From Pseudomonadota bacterium (GTDB taxonomy: Bacteria > Pseudomonadota > Alphaproteobacteria > Rhizobiales > Xanthobacteraceae), in contig JAEYTJ010000127.1 in NCBI GenBank assembly GCA_023434095.1, positions 1-17,818 of the forward strand: a DNA stretch of 17,818 nucleotides, given 5' to 3'. The translations under genes and the position numbers were made by a program. Shown here in pieces: positions 7,656 to 13,975 of the stretch. Below the pieces are notes generated by a model, which was given only the letters and a program-made list of their open reading frames with translations, ran no database searches and was not told the DNA's origin. Each line of letters begins with the position of its first letter. Position 1 is the first letter of the stretch.

Positions 7656-8078
7656 TCAGCCGGCGAGGGTGAAGGTCACCCGCTTCACGTTGCGTCCGTT
7701 CTCCCGCGAATAGGCGAAGCTGTCGCTCAGGGTGCGGACGAGGTGCACCCCGAGGCCGCCGATGCGCCGTTCTTCCAGTGAGGCGTCGAGATCGGGAGCG
7801 GGCGCGGCGAACGGGTCGAACGGGTCGCCATCGTCGCTGAAGACAAGGAGGAGCCGGTCACCGCTCCGCCGCACCTCGATGGCGATCTCGCCGGCCCGTC
7901 CGTCAGGATAACCGTAATCCACGGCGTTGTTGAAGAACTCGTCGACCGCGAGCTGCAACCGGTAGGCCGGGGTCGCCGCGATGCCGGCGGCTTCCATGAA
8001 GCCCTCGATCCGCGTGCTGAGCGCGTCGAGCCCGTCCAGCCTGTTGGGTAGGCGCAGATCGAGCGTCGTGTCGGTCAT
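7656..8078 (-). CDS. RsbW-like anti-sigma/ATP-binding serine kinase (HATPase_c_2)
   Basis: 140 residues; a lone GHKL ATPase domain as in RsbW/SpoIIAB-type switch kinases. The N box is VDEFFNNAVDYGYP (E47, N51), G1 is DDGDPFDP (D82-P89) and the G2 glycines are in RIGGLGVHLVR (105-115), so ATP binding should be intact. In the family such proteins bind and inhibit a target (often a sigma factor) and phosphorylate an STAS antagonist. It is the second gene after the STAS protein (29-base gap) and has a strong GGAGGGGG ribosome site. No sigma factor is encoded in the window, so its output target is unknown. Part of a partner-switching set with the PP2C phosphatase at 2035-3213. Confidence 0.88.
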   Translation of the reverse strand: MTDTTLDLRLPNRLDGLDALSTRIEGFMEAAGIAATPAYRLQLAVDEFFNNAVDYGYPDGRAGEIAIEVRRSGDRLLLVFSDDGDPFDPFAAPAPDLDASLEERRIGGLGVHLVRTLSDSFAYSRENGRNVKRVTFTLAG

Positions 8079-8107
8079 CGCCCCCTCCGCCGCGTGTGCC
8101 GTGTTCG

Positions 8108-8440
8108 TCAGGCCATGGTGGCGAGAGCCGCCTCGCGGCTGGGATGAATCGGGATCAGCGAGGAGAAGCCGCTGACGTCGAACACCTCATGGACCTGCGG
8201 GATGAGCCCGCACACCGCCAGCGTGCCGCCGGCGCCGCGGATCAGCTTGGTCGCCTTGAGCACGACGCGCAGGCCGGCGGAGCTGATATAGGTGAGCTCG
8301 GCGAAATCCAGCAGGAGGGCGCCGTTGCTGGGGGCGTCGACGAGGAACTCCTCCAGCTTCGGAGAAGAACTGCTGTCCAGCCGCCCCTTGACGGCTGTGA
8401 CGACCACGGTGCCCTCGACGATACGGTCGATGTGTATCAA
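8108..8440 (-). CDS. STAS-domain anti-sigma factor antagonist (RsbV-like)
   Basis: 110 residues from the chosen TTG start. A single STAS domain: VKGRLDSSSSPKLEEFL, then LLLDFAELTYISSAGLRVVLKA, where the Ser pair of ISSAG (residues 53-54) contains the expected phosphorylation site, and VFDVSGFSSLIPI at the C-terminal end. An ATG at 8461 would add 7 residues, but it lacks a ribosome site, whereas GGAG lies 7 bases before the TTG at 8440 and gives the usual domain start (MIHIDRIVEGT). Role in the family: unphosphorylated STAS binds the RsbW-like kinase and frees its target; the kinase phosphorylates it and a PP2C phosphatase restores it. Both partners are in the window. The gap 8441-8641 up to the permease end presumably holds its promoter; only a pair of 10-base direct repeats (8577 and 8589) was seen there. 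Confidence 0.88.
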   Translation of the reverse strand: MIHIDRIVEGTVVVTAVKGRLDSSSSPKLEEFLVDAPSNGALLLDFAELTYISSAGLRVVLKATKLIRGAGGTLAVCGLIPQVHEVFDVSGFSSLIPIHPSREAALATMA

Positions 8441-8641
8441 GGCTCGGCTCCAAAAATACATCTGGCGGGGGGATATCGGCGGGGTATCTCGACGACGGCC
8501 TCACGGGCATCGGCGCGGCGGGCTGCCGAGCGCCGGGCCGCCCGTGCGCGCATCAATGAGGATTATCGGCAAAGCCGAAGCCGTGCAAGAAGCCGTGCGA
8601 GCGGCAAACGCGGGGGGCGACGAACGCCCGCACCGGCCCCA

Positions 8642-10348
8642 TCAGTGCTCGAAGCGCAGGGTGAGCTTCTGGTGGGCGCCGTCGGTGCCGAGGGCGAGCT
8701 TGTCGGCCCGCTTGCTCAGCATGTAGCCGACGAAGCGCGCGACCGCGTGGGAGTCCCCGAGAAGGTCCTCCGGCGCGGGCCGGTGGTCCGGGATGGTGAT
8801 CGGCTCGCCGTCATAGATCAGCGCCACGTCGAAGTTCTCCTCGTCGAAATGCGCACGGATTTCCAGCTTCCCGGGCGCGACGCCGGTGTCGAGCAGCATC
8901 TCCACGCCTTCCGCCACGACCGGGATGGCGGTCGAGATCACGTCCCGGCGGGCGCCCCAGAGGTCGCCCTGATGTTCGAGGAACTCGGTGGTGACGGTGA
9001 AGGGATTCTCCTCCGCCGTGACCTCGCGCGAGGCCTCCTGGCGGATGCCGATGCGGAAGATCAGGTTGAGCACGATGGCGACGGCGGTGGAGATGGAGAG
9101 CGGCGATTCGAGGATCGGCTGCGCCCAGTCCGGCGTGAGGTGGACGAGGCCGGGCAGGATCGCCACGGCGAGGCCGGTGAGGATGGCGAGGCCGACGGTG
9201 AAGATGCGCCGGTCGCTGAGGCGGCGGGACAGGATGAGTTCCATCCCGGCGACGGTCAGGAAGGCGGCGGCATAGATCAGGATCGCGCCGATGACCGGAG
9301 AGGGGATGATGGTGAGCACACCGATGAGGCGGGGCGAGAAGGCGGCCAGGATGATCAGGATGCCCGAGACGGCACCCACCCGCCATGCGGTGGTGCCGGT
9401 CGCGAAGGCGACGCCCACCGCCGCCGAGGACGAGGCGCTGGCGAAGCCGCCGGTGACCGCCGTGCCGATGTCGGCGACGCAGTTCGCCTGGATGGCCCGG
9501 CCCGCCTGATCGAGATCGGCGCGGCGCCAGTCGGCATCGTCCATGCGCTGCATGGAGACCACGGTGCCCACCATGTCCACCGCCGAAAGCACGCCGGTGA
9601 TGATGGCCGCCGGAATGAGCGCCCAGGAGAAGAAGCTGATGCCCGGCCAGCCGAGATGCGGCAGGTCGATATAGGGAAGGGTGGCGAAGCTGGCATTCGG
9701 CTCCGGCGCGACGCCGAGATAGGCGGCGAGCATCCAGCCCACCGCCGCGCCGATGGCGACGGCGAACAGACGCAGCATGCCGCGCGAAAAGATGGCCAGC
9801 GCGATGATGATGACCAGCGTCACCGAACTGACGAGCGCGTAGCGCAGATCGAGATCGGGCGTGATCTCGCCGGAGATGCCGAACACGCGGCGCAGCGCCG
9901 GATCCGCCAGCGCCACACCGAGCATGGTGACGGCAACGCCGCAGACCTCCGGTGGAAAGACCGCCCGAAGTGCGCCCATGAAGCGGGAGAGGGTGAGCTG
10001 CGACACGGCGGCGATCAGGCTCATGCCCGCATACAAGGCGGGTCCGCCGGCGGCGAGCGACTGCACCGCCAGCGGCATGTGCGCCATGTTGGGAATCTGC
10101 ACCAGCAGCATGCCGGCGCCGGGCTTGGGCAGGCACTCCAGCAGCGTGGCGATGCCCATGAAGATGATGCAGCTGGTGATGAAGAGCTGCGTGTCGTCGA
10201 AGGACAGCCCGGCTTCCGCTGCGGCGACGAGGGGATAGACGATGAACAGCAGGGCGAGCGTCGCGTGCTGGACCCCCAGGATGAGCACCGTGCCGGCCGG
10301 CGGCTTCTCATTGGCCGAATAGATGATGTTCGTCGGCTTGCGCGGCAT
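8642..10348 (-). CDS. NCS2 family (xanthine/uracil-type) permease with C-terminal degenerate HATPase-like domain
   Basis: 568 residues, inner membrane. Residues ~17-435 are a nucleobase:cation symporter-2 transport domain: VQHATLALLFIVYPL (27-40), FPPEVCGVAVTMLG (131-144) and a TM8-like segment SAVDMVGTV in which D258 stands at the place of the usual acidic substrate residue. The TM10-like segment SASSSAAVGVAFATG lacks the common Asn. The substrate is likely a purine or pyrimidine but cannot be fixed. Residues ~450-568 are soluble and exceed the usual NCS2 length by about 115: helix GARRDVISTAIPVVAEGVEML, strands LEIRAHF and VALIYDGEPI, then helix AVARFVGYMLSKRADKLAL and a final strand LTLRFEH. 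This order mirrors the RsbW-like protein at 7656-8078, but the N-box Asn and G2 glycines are lost. The gene reads towards the STAS gene, 201 bases away. Confidence 0.88.
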   Translation of the reverse strand: MPRKPTNIIYSANEKPPAGTVLILGVQHATLALLFIVYPLVAAAEAGLSFDDTQLFITSCIIFMGIATLLECLPKPGAGMLLVQIPNMAHMPLAVQSLAAGGPALYAGMSLIAAVSQLTLSRFMGALRAVFPPEVCGVAVTMLGVALADPALRRVFGISGEITPDLDLRYALVSSVTLVIIIALAIFSRGMLRLFAVAIGAAVGWMLAAYLGVAPEPNASFATLPYIDLPHLGWPGISFFSWALIPAAIITGVLSAVDMVGTVVSMQRMDDADWRRADLDQAGRAIQANCVADIGTAVTGGFASASSSAAVGVAFATGTTAWRVGAVSGILIILAAFSPRLIGVLTIIPSPVIGAILIYAAAFLTVAGMELILSRRLSDRRIFTVGLAILTGLAVAILPGLVHLTPDWAQPILESPLSISTAVAIVLNLIFRIGIRQEASREVTAEENPFTVTTEFLEHQGDLWGARRDVISTAIPVVAEGVEMLLDTGVAPGKLEIRAHFDEENFDVALIYDGEPITIPDHRPAPEDLLGDSHAVARFVGYMLSKRADKLALGTDGAHQKLTLRFEH

Positions 10349-10678
10349 GGGCGGGCCTTTTGAGGGACGTGACGGGCCGCCATCGCTGCGCCCGTCTGGA
10401 ACTGGATGGAGGCTCCCGCCCGGCGCTGCCGACGGTAGGGGAATCTGTTTGAGCGACTATGATATTTCGCCCGAAGCCCGGCAAGATCACCCGCTGGCCA
10501 ACTTTCGGCCATGGTTCGGCGGGGGCCCCGGGAAGCCGGTCCCGGATGCGAGGAAAGCGCCGTCGATCGCGGCTTGCGCGCCAGAGTGATACAATGTATC
10601 AGTTCGTCGTCATCGACTGGGCAGCAGGGCTTTGCCGCCTCGCTCACTGGGGCCACGGGGCGGTGGGTCACGGTGCTC
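10349..10678. other. Divergent intergenic region between permease and B12 riboswitch
   Basis: About 330 bases with no supported gene; the open frames here are Arg/Pro-rich shadows. It must contain the permease promoter (minus strand), for which no good -35/-10 pair was found; the most AT-rich spot is around 10455-10470. The one clear element is the palindrome at 10587-10601, listed separately. No known riboswitch fold could be recognised on the permease side. Confidence 0.6.
10587..10601. promoter_or_regulatory. Operator-like perfect palindrome
   Basis: TGATACA-A-TGTATCA is a perfect 7-base inverted repeat around one base and stands out as AT-rich in GC-rich DNA. Its form resembles operators of GntR-family (FadR/FCD subfamily) repressors; no such regulator is in the window. 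It lies 239 bases before the permease start and 78 bases before the -35 candidate of the B12 riboswitch transcript, so the permease or an unseen upstream start is the likelier target. Assignment to a regulator is a guess. Confidence 0.55.
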
Positions 10679-10706
10679 TTGACCGCGGGGCCGGAGGCGC
10701 TACGGT
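10679..10706 (+). promoter_or_regulatory. Sigma-70-type promoter candidate for the B12 riboswitch operon
   Basis: TTGACC (10679-10684), 16-base spacer, TACGGT (10701-10706). The -35 is 5/6 and the -10 about 3/6 to consensus. The implied start near 10712-10714 coincides with the 5' edge of the riboswitch closing stem, which supports the call. Confidence 0.5.
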
Positions 10707-10711
10707 CGCAC

Positions 10712-10912
10712 CCGATCACGGTTCTTCGGGCGCCCGCCCGGAGCTAAGAGGGAATTCGGTGAGGCGCCCTGCGCCGAAGCCGAGGCTGCCCCCGCAACTG
10801 TAAGCGGCGAGCCCTCTGCCCATCGTCCACTGGCGTCAAGGCTATGCCTTGCGCTGGGAAGGCCGGGCGGAGCCAGCGTTGACCCGCGAGCCAGGAGACC
10901 TGCCCTGATCGC
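10712..10912 (+). promoter_or_regulatory. Cobalamin (B12) riboswitch
   Basis: The conserved core elements occur in order: a GAGCTAAGAGGGAA-type segment with GGTG (10741-10761), GCTGCCCCCGCAACTGTAAG (10785-10804), CCACTGG (10827-10833), GGGAAGG (10856-10862) and the B12 box GAGCCAGGAGACCTGCC (10888-10904). The ends can pair as a closing stem (CGATC at 10714-10718 with GATCG at 10907-10911). It controls the ABC importer that follows; B12 binding is expected to lower expression. Between it and the first ATG is a 116-base stretch with an SD-masking hairpin. Confidence 0.95.
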
Positions 10913-10994
10913 GAACAATCTTTCGGGCGGGGTGCTCCGGAGGTTGCCGGCCGTGCAGGGCTGCGATTCGTCCCTGACCGAGCGGTTCCCTTTG

Positions 10995-11022
10995 CGCTTC
11001 CCGTCTTCCTTTGCAGGAAGCG
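10995..11022 (+). promoter_or_regulatory. Shine-Dalgarno-sequestering hairpin, likely riboswitch expression platform
   Basis: The ribosome site AGGAAG (11015-11020) of the binding-protein gene can pair perfectly with CTTCCT (11005-11010) across a TTGC loop. An alternative, GGAAGCG (11016-11022), pairs with CGCTTCC (10995-11001). Both hide the ribosome site, and neither is followed by a T-run, which points to translational rather than transcriptional control. Which pairing the aptamer favours cannot be told without folding. Confidence 0.55.
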
Positions 11023-11028
11023 GTGACC

Positions 11029-12069
11029 ATGTTCCAGACGATCTCTCCTCTCTTCCGCCGGCCGGCCGTCGCGCTGGCGCTCGGACTTCTCGCTGGCGCC
11101 GGCCTCGCGCCCGCCGTCGCCGGAACCAGCTATCCCCTCACGCTGGAGAACTGCGGCTCCCCGGTGGTGATCGACCACGCACCCAAGCGGGTCGTGAGCA
11201 TCGGCCAGGCGCAGACGGAAATCCTCTATGCGCTAGGCCTCGGCGACCGCGTGGTCGCCAGCGCGCTGTGGTTCGGGCCGGTCGCCGCCCCCTATGAGAC
11301 GGTGAATGCCGGCGTGAAGCGGCTCGCCGACAATGATCCGAGCTTCGAGGCGGTGGTCGGGCAGGAGCCGGACCTCGTGGTCGCCATGTATGAATGGCAC
11401 ATCGGCCAGAACGGCATCGTCGGCAAGCGCGAGCGCTTCGACGGCGTGAAGGTGCCGGTCTATGTCTCGCCCACCGACTGCGTCGGCAAGGACAATAGCG
11501 GCGCCGGCGACGGCGTGCGCACCCAGATGTATTCGACCGAACTGCTCTACCGGAACATACAGGAATATGGCGCCATCTTCGACGTGTCGGACCGCGCCGA
11601 GGCCCTCATCGCCAGCCTGAAGGCGCGCGAGGAAGCGGCCGCCCGCACCGTCGCCACTTTGAAGGGCAAGGACGTGTCGATGGCGCTGTGGTTCTCCAGC
11701 AAGGACATCAAGGGCGACGCCTTCCTCGCCGGCAGGAACGGTGTGCCTGCCTATGTGATGGAACAGCTCGGCGCCCGCAACATCATCACGACGGAAGAGG
11801 AATGGCCGCTGGTGGGCTGGGAGACCATCGCCGCCAGCGATCCGGACGTGCTGGTGCTGGTGAAGATGGACCGCCGCCGCTTCCCGGCCGACGACATCGA
11901 CGCCAAGCTCGCTTTCCTGAAGACCGATCCGGTGGCCAGTCAGCTTTCCGCGGTGAAGAACGGGCGCATCGTTATCGTCGATGTCGCCGCCACCCGGCCG
12001 GGCATGGACACTGTGGACGGCCTGGAGGCCATCGCCACGGCGGTGCAGGGCTTCGGTCTGGTCAATTGA
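11029..12069 (+). CDS. Periplasmic binding protein of B12-regulated ABC importer (BtuF/FepB type)
   Basis: 346 residues. Signal peptide: R10-R11, hydrophobic core about 13-28, likely cleavage after AVA31. The mature protein is a Peripla_BP_2 (cluster A-II) fold, beginning with CGSPVVIDHAPKRVVSIGQAQTEILYALGLGDRVV, and ends with a second lobe segment RIVIVDVAATRPGMDTVDGLEAIA. Such proteins deliver corrinoids or Fe-siderophores to a FecCD-type permease; the upstream cobalamin riboswitch makes a corrinoid the best guess. It is longer than classical BtuF (about 250-280 residues) and nearer to siderophore-binding members. A TTG at 11011 would add 6 residues, but it lies inside the SD hairpin loop; the ATG at 11029 follows AGGAAG at normal spacing. 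First gene of a three-gene coupled operon. Confidence 0.9.
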   Translation: MFQTISPLFRRPAVALALGLLAGAGLAPAVAGTSYPLTLENCGSPVVIDHAPKRVVSIGQAQTEILYALGLGDRVVASALWFGPVAAPYETVNAGVKRLADNDPSFEAVVGQEPDLVVAMYEWHIGQNGIVGKRERFDGVKVPVYVSPTDCVGKDNSGAGDGVRTQMYSTELLYRNIQEYGAIFDVSDRAEALIASLKAREEAAARTVATLKGKDVSMALWFSSKDIKGDAFLAGRNGVPAYVMEQLGARNIITTEEEWPLVGWETIAASDPDVLVLVKMDRRRFPADDIDAKLAFLKTDPVASQLSAVKNGRIVIVDVAATRPGMDTVDGLEAIATAVQGFGLVN

Positions 12070-13103
12070 GCCATCTCGTCATCGGGCCGAACTGGCCGGC
12101 GCGGATCGTCCTCGCCGGCCTTTCCCTCGCCGCTCTGGCCGCCGCCGTGGTGCTGGCGGTGACCGTCGGCGAGATGCCGATCCCGCTGGATGTGGCTTTC
12201 CATGCGCTCGGCAATGGCCTGTTCGATCTCGGCTATCCCGTCAGCGCCATCCAGCAGGGGGTGATCTTCGAGTACCGGCTGAGCCGGGCCCTGATGGCGG
12301 CGCTATGTGGGGGCGCGCTGGCGCTCTCGGGGGCGATCCTGCAGGCGCTGCTGCGCAACCCGCTGGCCGAGCCCTACATCCTCGGCGTCTCGGCCGGCGC
12401 CTCCACGGGGGCGGTGGCGGTGATGATCCTTGGCTTCGGCGGGGCGACGCTCGGCCTATCCGGCGGGGCGTTTCTCGGCTCGGTCGCGGCGCTGGCGCTG
12501 GTCGGCCTGCTCGCCGCCGGGGCGGGCGGGACCAGCGACCGGGTGATCCTCGCCGGCGTCGCCGGCTCGCAGCTGTTCAACGCGGCCACCGCGACCATCG
12601 TCACGACAATGGCCAGCGCCGAACAGGCGCGGGGCGTGATGTTCTGGCTGCTCGGCAATTTCGGTGGCGTGCGCTGGCCCGATCTCTGGGTAGCGGCGCC
12701 GGTGGCGCTGCTCGGCTTCCTGGTCTGCATGGTGCACGCCAAGGCGCTCGACGCCTTTGCCTTCGGGGCGGACGCGGCGGCCTCGCTCGGCATCCATGTG
12801 ACGCGGGTGCGGCTGGTGCTGCTGGCCACCACCGCGCTGCTGACCGCGACCATGGTCGCCATCGTCGGCACGGTCGGTTTTGTCGGGCTGGTCATCCCGC
12901 ATGCCGCCCGCTTCCTCGTCGGCCCCGGCCATGCCCGGCTGCTGCCGGCCTGCCTCGTCATCGGCGCGGTGTTCATGATCCTCGCGGACGTGCTCTCGCG
13001 CATTCTGGTGCCCCAGCAGATCCTGCCGATCGGCATCGTCACCGCGCTGGTCGGGGCCCCGGCCTTCGCCCTCATCCTCTACCGCGCGAGGCGACCGGCA
13101 TGA
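12066..13103 (+). CDS. FecCD-family permease of B12-regulated ABC importer (BtuC type)
   Basis: 345 residues, polytopic inner membrane protein with the about ten helices usual for BtuC/FecCD. Family signatures: RLSRALMAALCGG (71-83), the LLRNPLAEPYILGVSAGAS stretch (95-113), GFVGLVIPHAARF in the last third and PIGIVTALVGAPAFALIL near the end. The TTG at 12066 is chosen: it overlaps the binding-protein stop by 4 bases (TTGA), keeps the first membrane helix, and the next good start (ATG within GEMPIP) would remove it. Overlap at both ends (ATGA with the ATPase) indicates translational coupling. It forms the channel through which substrate handed over by the binding protein enters the cytoplasm. 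Confidence 0.92.
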   Translation: MSHLVIGPNWPARIVLAGLSLAALAAAVVLAVTVGEMPIPLDVAFHALGNGLFDLGYPVSAIQQGVIFEYRLSRALMAALCGGALALSGAILQALLRNPLAEPYILGVSAGASTGAVAVMILGFGGATLGLSGGAFLGSVAALALVGLLAAGAGGTSDRVILAGVAGSQLFNAATATIVTTMASAEQARGVMFWLLGNFGGVRWPDLWVAAPVALLGFLVCMVHAKALDAFAFGADAAASLGIHVTRVRLVLLATTALLTATMVAIVGTVGFVGLVIPHAARFLVGPGHARLLPACLVIGAVFMILADVLSRILVPQQILPIGIVTALVGAPAFALILYRARRPA

Positions 13104-13882
13104 CGCTCGCGACACATGAGGTGCGCTGGGGCGCGGGCGGGCGGCTGATCGTCGACGGCGTCACGCTCGAGGTCGAGCCGAACCGGGTGCTGGGCCTGAT
13201 CGGACCGAACGGTTCCGGCAAGTCGAGCCTGCTGCGCCTGCTGTGCCGCCTGCGCAAGGTGGCGAGCGGCGTGGTGACGCTGGACGGGCAGGACATCGCC
13301 GGCGTCGGCCGCCGCGACCTTGCCCGACGTCTCGCTTTCGTCGAGCAGCAGGCGACCACCGATATCCAGCTCACCGTGTGCGACGTGGTGCGGCTCGGCC
13401 GCACCCCGCATCGCGCCGCCTTCGCCTCCTGGAGCCTTGAGGATGAGAGGGCAGTGGACGCGGCGCTGGAGCGGGTCGGGCTGCTGGAGCGGCACGACCA
13501 GCATTGGCACACGCTGTCGGGCGGGGAACGCCAGCGCGTCCACATCGCCCGCGCGCTGGCCCAGGCACCGCGCGAACTCATCCTCGACGAGCCGACCAAC
13601 CATCTCGACATCCAGCACCAGCTTGCCATTCTCGGACTGGTGCGGCGGCTGGGCGTCACCTGCATCGTGGCGTTGCACGATCTCAACCTCGCCTCGCTGT
13701 TCTGCGACCGTATCGGCGTGCTCTCCGGCGGCCGCCTGGTGGCGGCGGGGGCGCCAATGGAGGTGCTCACCACCGCCTTGATCCGCGAGGTGTTCGGCGT
13801 CGAGGTCGCCATTCGCCCGGGGACCAATGGCCGGCGCCACATCGAGTATCTCGTCGATCCCGAGCCGGGCGATCAGGAGTGA
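13100..13882 (+). CDS. ATPase of B12-regulated ABC importer (BtuD/FecE type)
   Basis: 260 residues. Complete ABC ATPase: Walker A GPNGSGKS (35-42), Q-loop Q83/Q84, signature LSGGE (139-143), Walker B LILDE (160-164) with the D-loop NHLD (167-170), and H-loop His193 in ALHDLN. The chain is about the family length, and the tail (VFGVEVAIRPG) is of the FecE/BtuD/HmuV type. The start ATG overlaps the permease stop (ATGA). It energises the importer as a homodimer on the cytoplasmic face. Last gene of the riboswitch operon; 93 bases separate it from hupT with no clear terminator. Confidence 0.94.
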   Translation: MTLATHEVRWGAGGRLIVDGVTLEVEPNRVLGLIGPNGSGKSSLLRLLCRLRKVASGVVTLDGQDIAGVGRRDLARRLAFVEQQATTDIQLTVCDVVRLGRTPHRAAFASWSLEDERAVDAALERVGLLERHDQHWHTLSGGERQRVHIARALAQAPRELILDEPTNHLDIQHQLAILGLVRRLGVTCIVALHDLNLASLFCDRIGVLSGGRLVAAGAPMEVLTTALIREVFGVEVAIRPGTNGRRHIEYLVDPEPGDQE

Positions 13883-13920
13883 CAGGTTGAGACCCGGCAG
13901 ACGGACGCCAGAGGGTTTCA

Positions 13921-13949
13921 TTGCCGGCCCCGTGCGCGCATTCTACTGT
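13921..13949 (+). promoter_or_regulatory. Weak promoter candidate for hupTUV
   Basis: TTGCCG (13921-13926), 17-base spacer, TACTGT (13944-13949), 27 bases before the hupT ATG. The hexamers match sigma-70 consensus only partly (4/6 and 3/6), but the spacing is ideal. Read-through from the ABC operon is the alternative. No sigma-54 -24/-12 site was found in the gap. Confidence 0.35.
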
Positions 13950-13975
13950 GCCGGGAAACCGATCGTGCAGGTGAC

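Noticed and set aside
8577..8598. Two 10-base direct repeats GAAGCCGTGC, 12 bases apart, upstream of the STAS gene
   Set aside because: Only two copies, GC-rich, no further copies nearby; could be chance, so not called as a regulator site.
8096..10363. 755-residue plus-strand open frame opposite the permease
   Set aside because: Extreme Arg/Gly/Asp/His bias and no domain; it is the antisense shadow of a well-supported membrane transporter gene.
13883..13975. Possible sigma-54 promoter before hupT (GG near 13917)
   Set aside because: The GG-N10-GC spacing and the TGGCAC/TTGC elements are not met; a weak sigma-70-like pair fits better.
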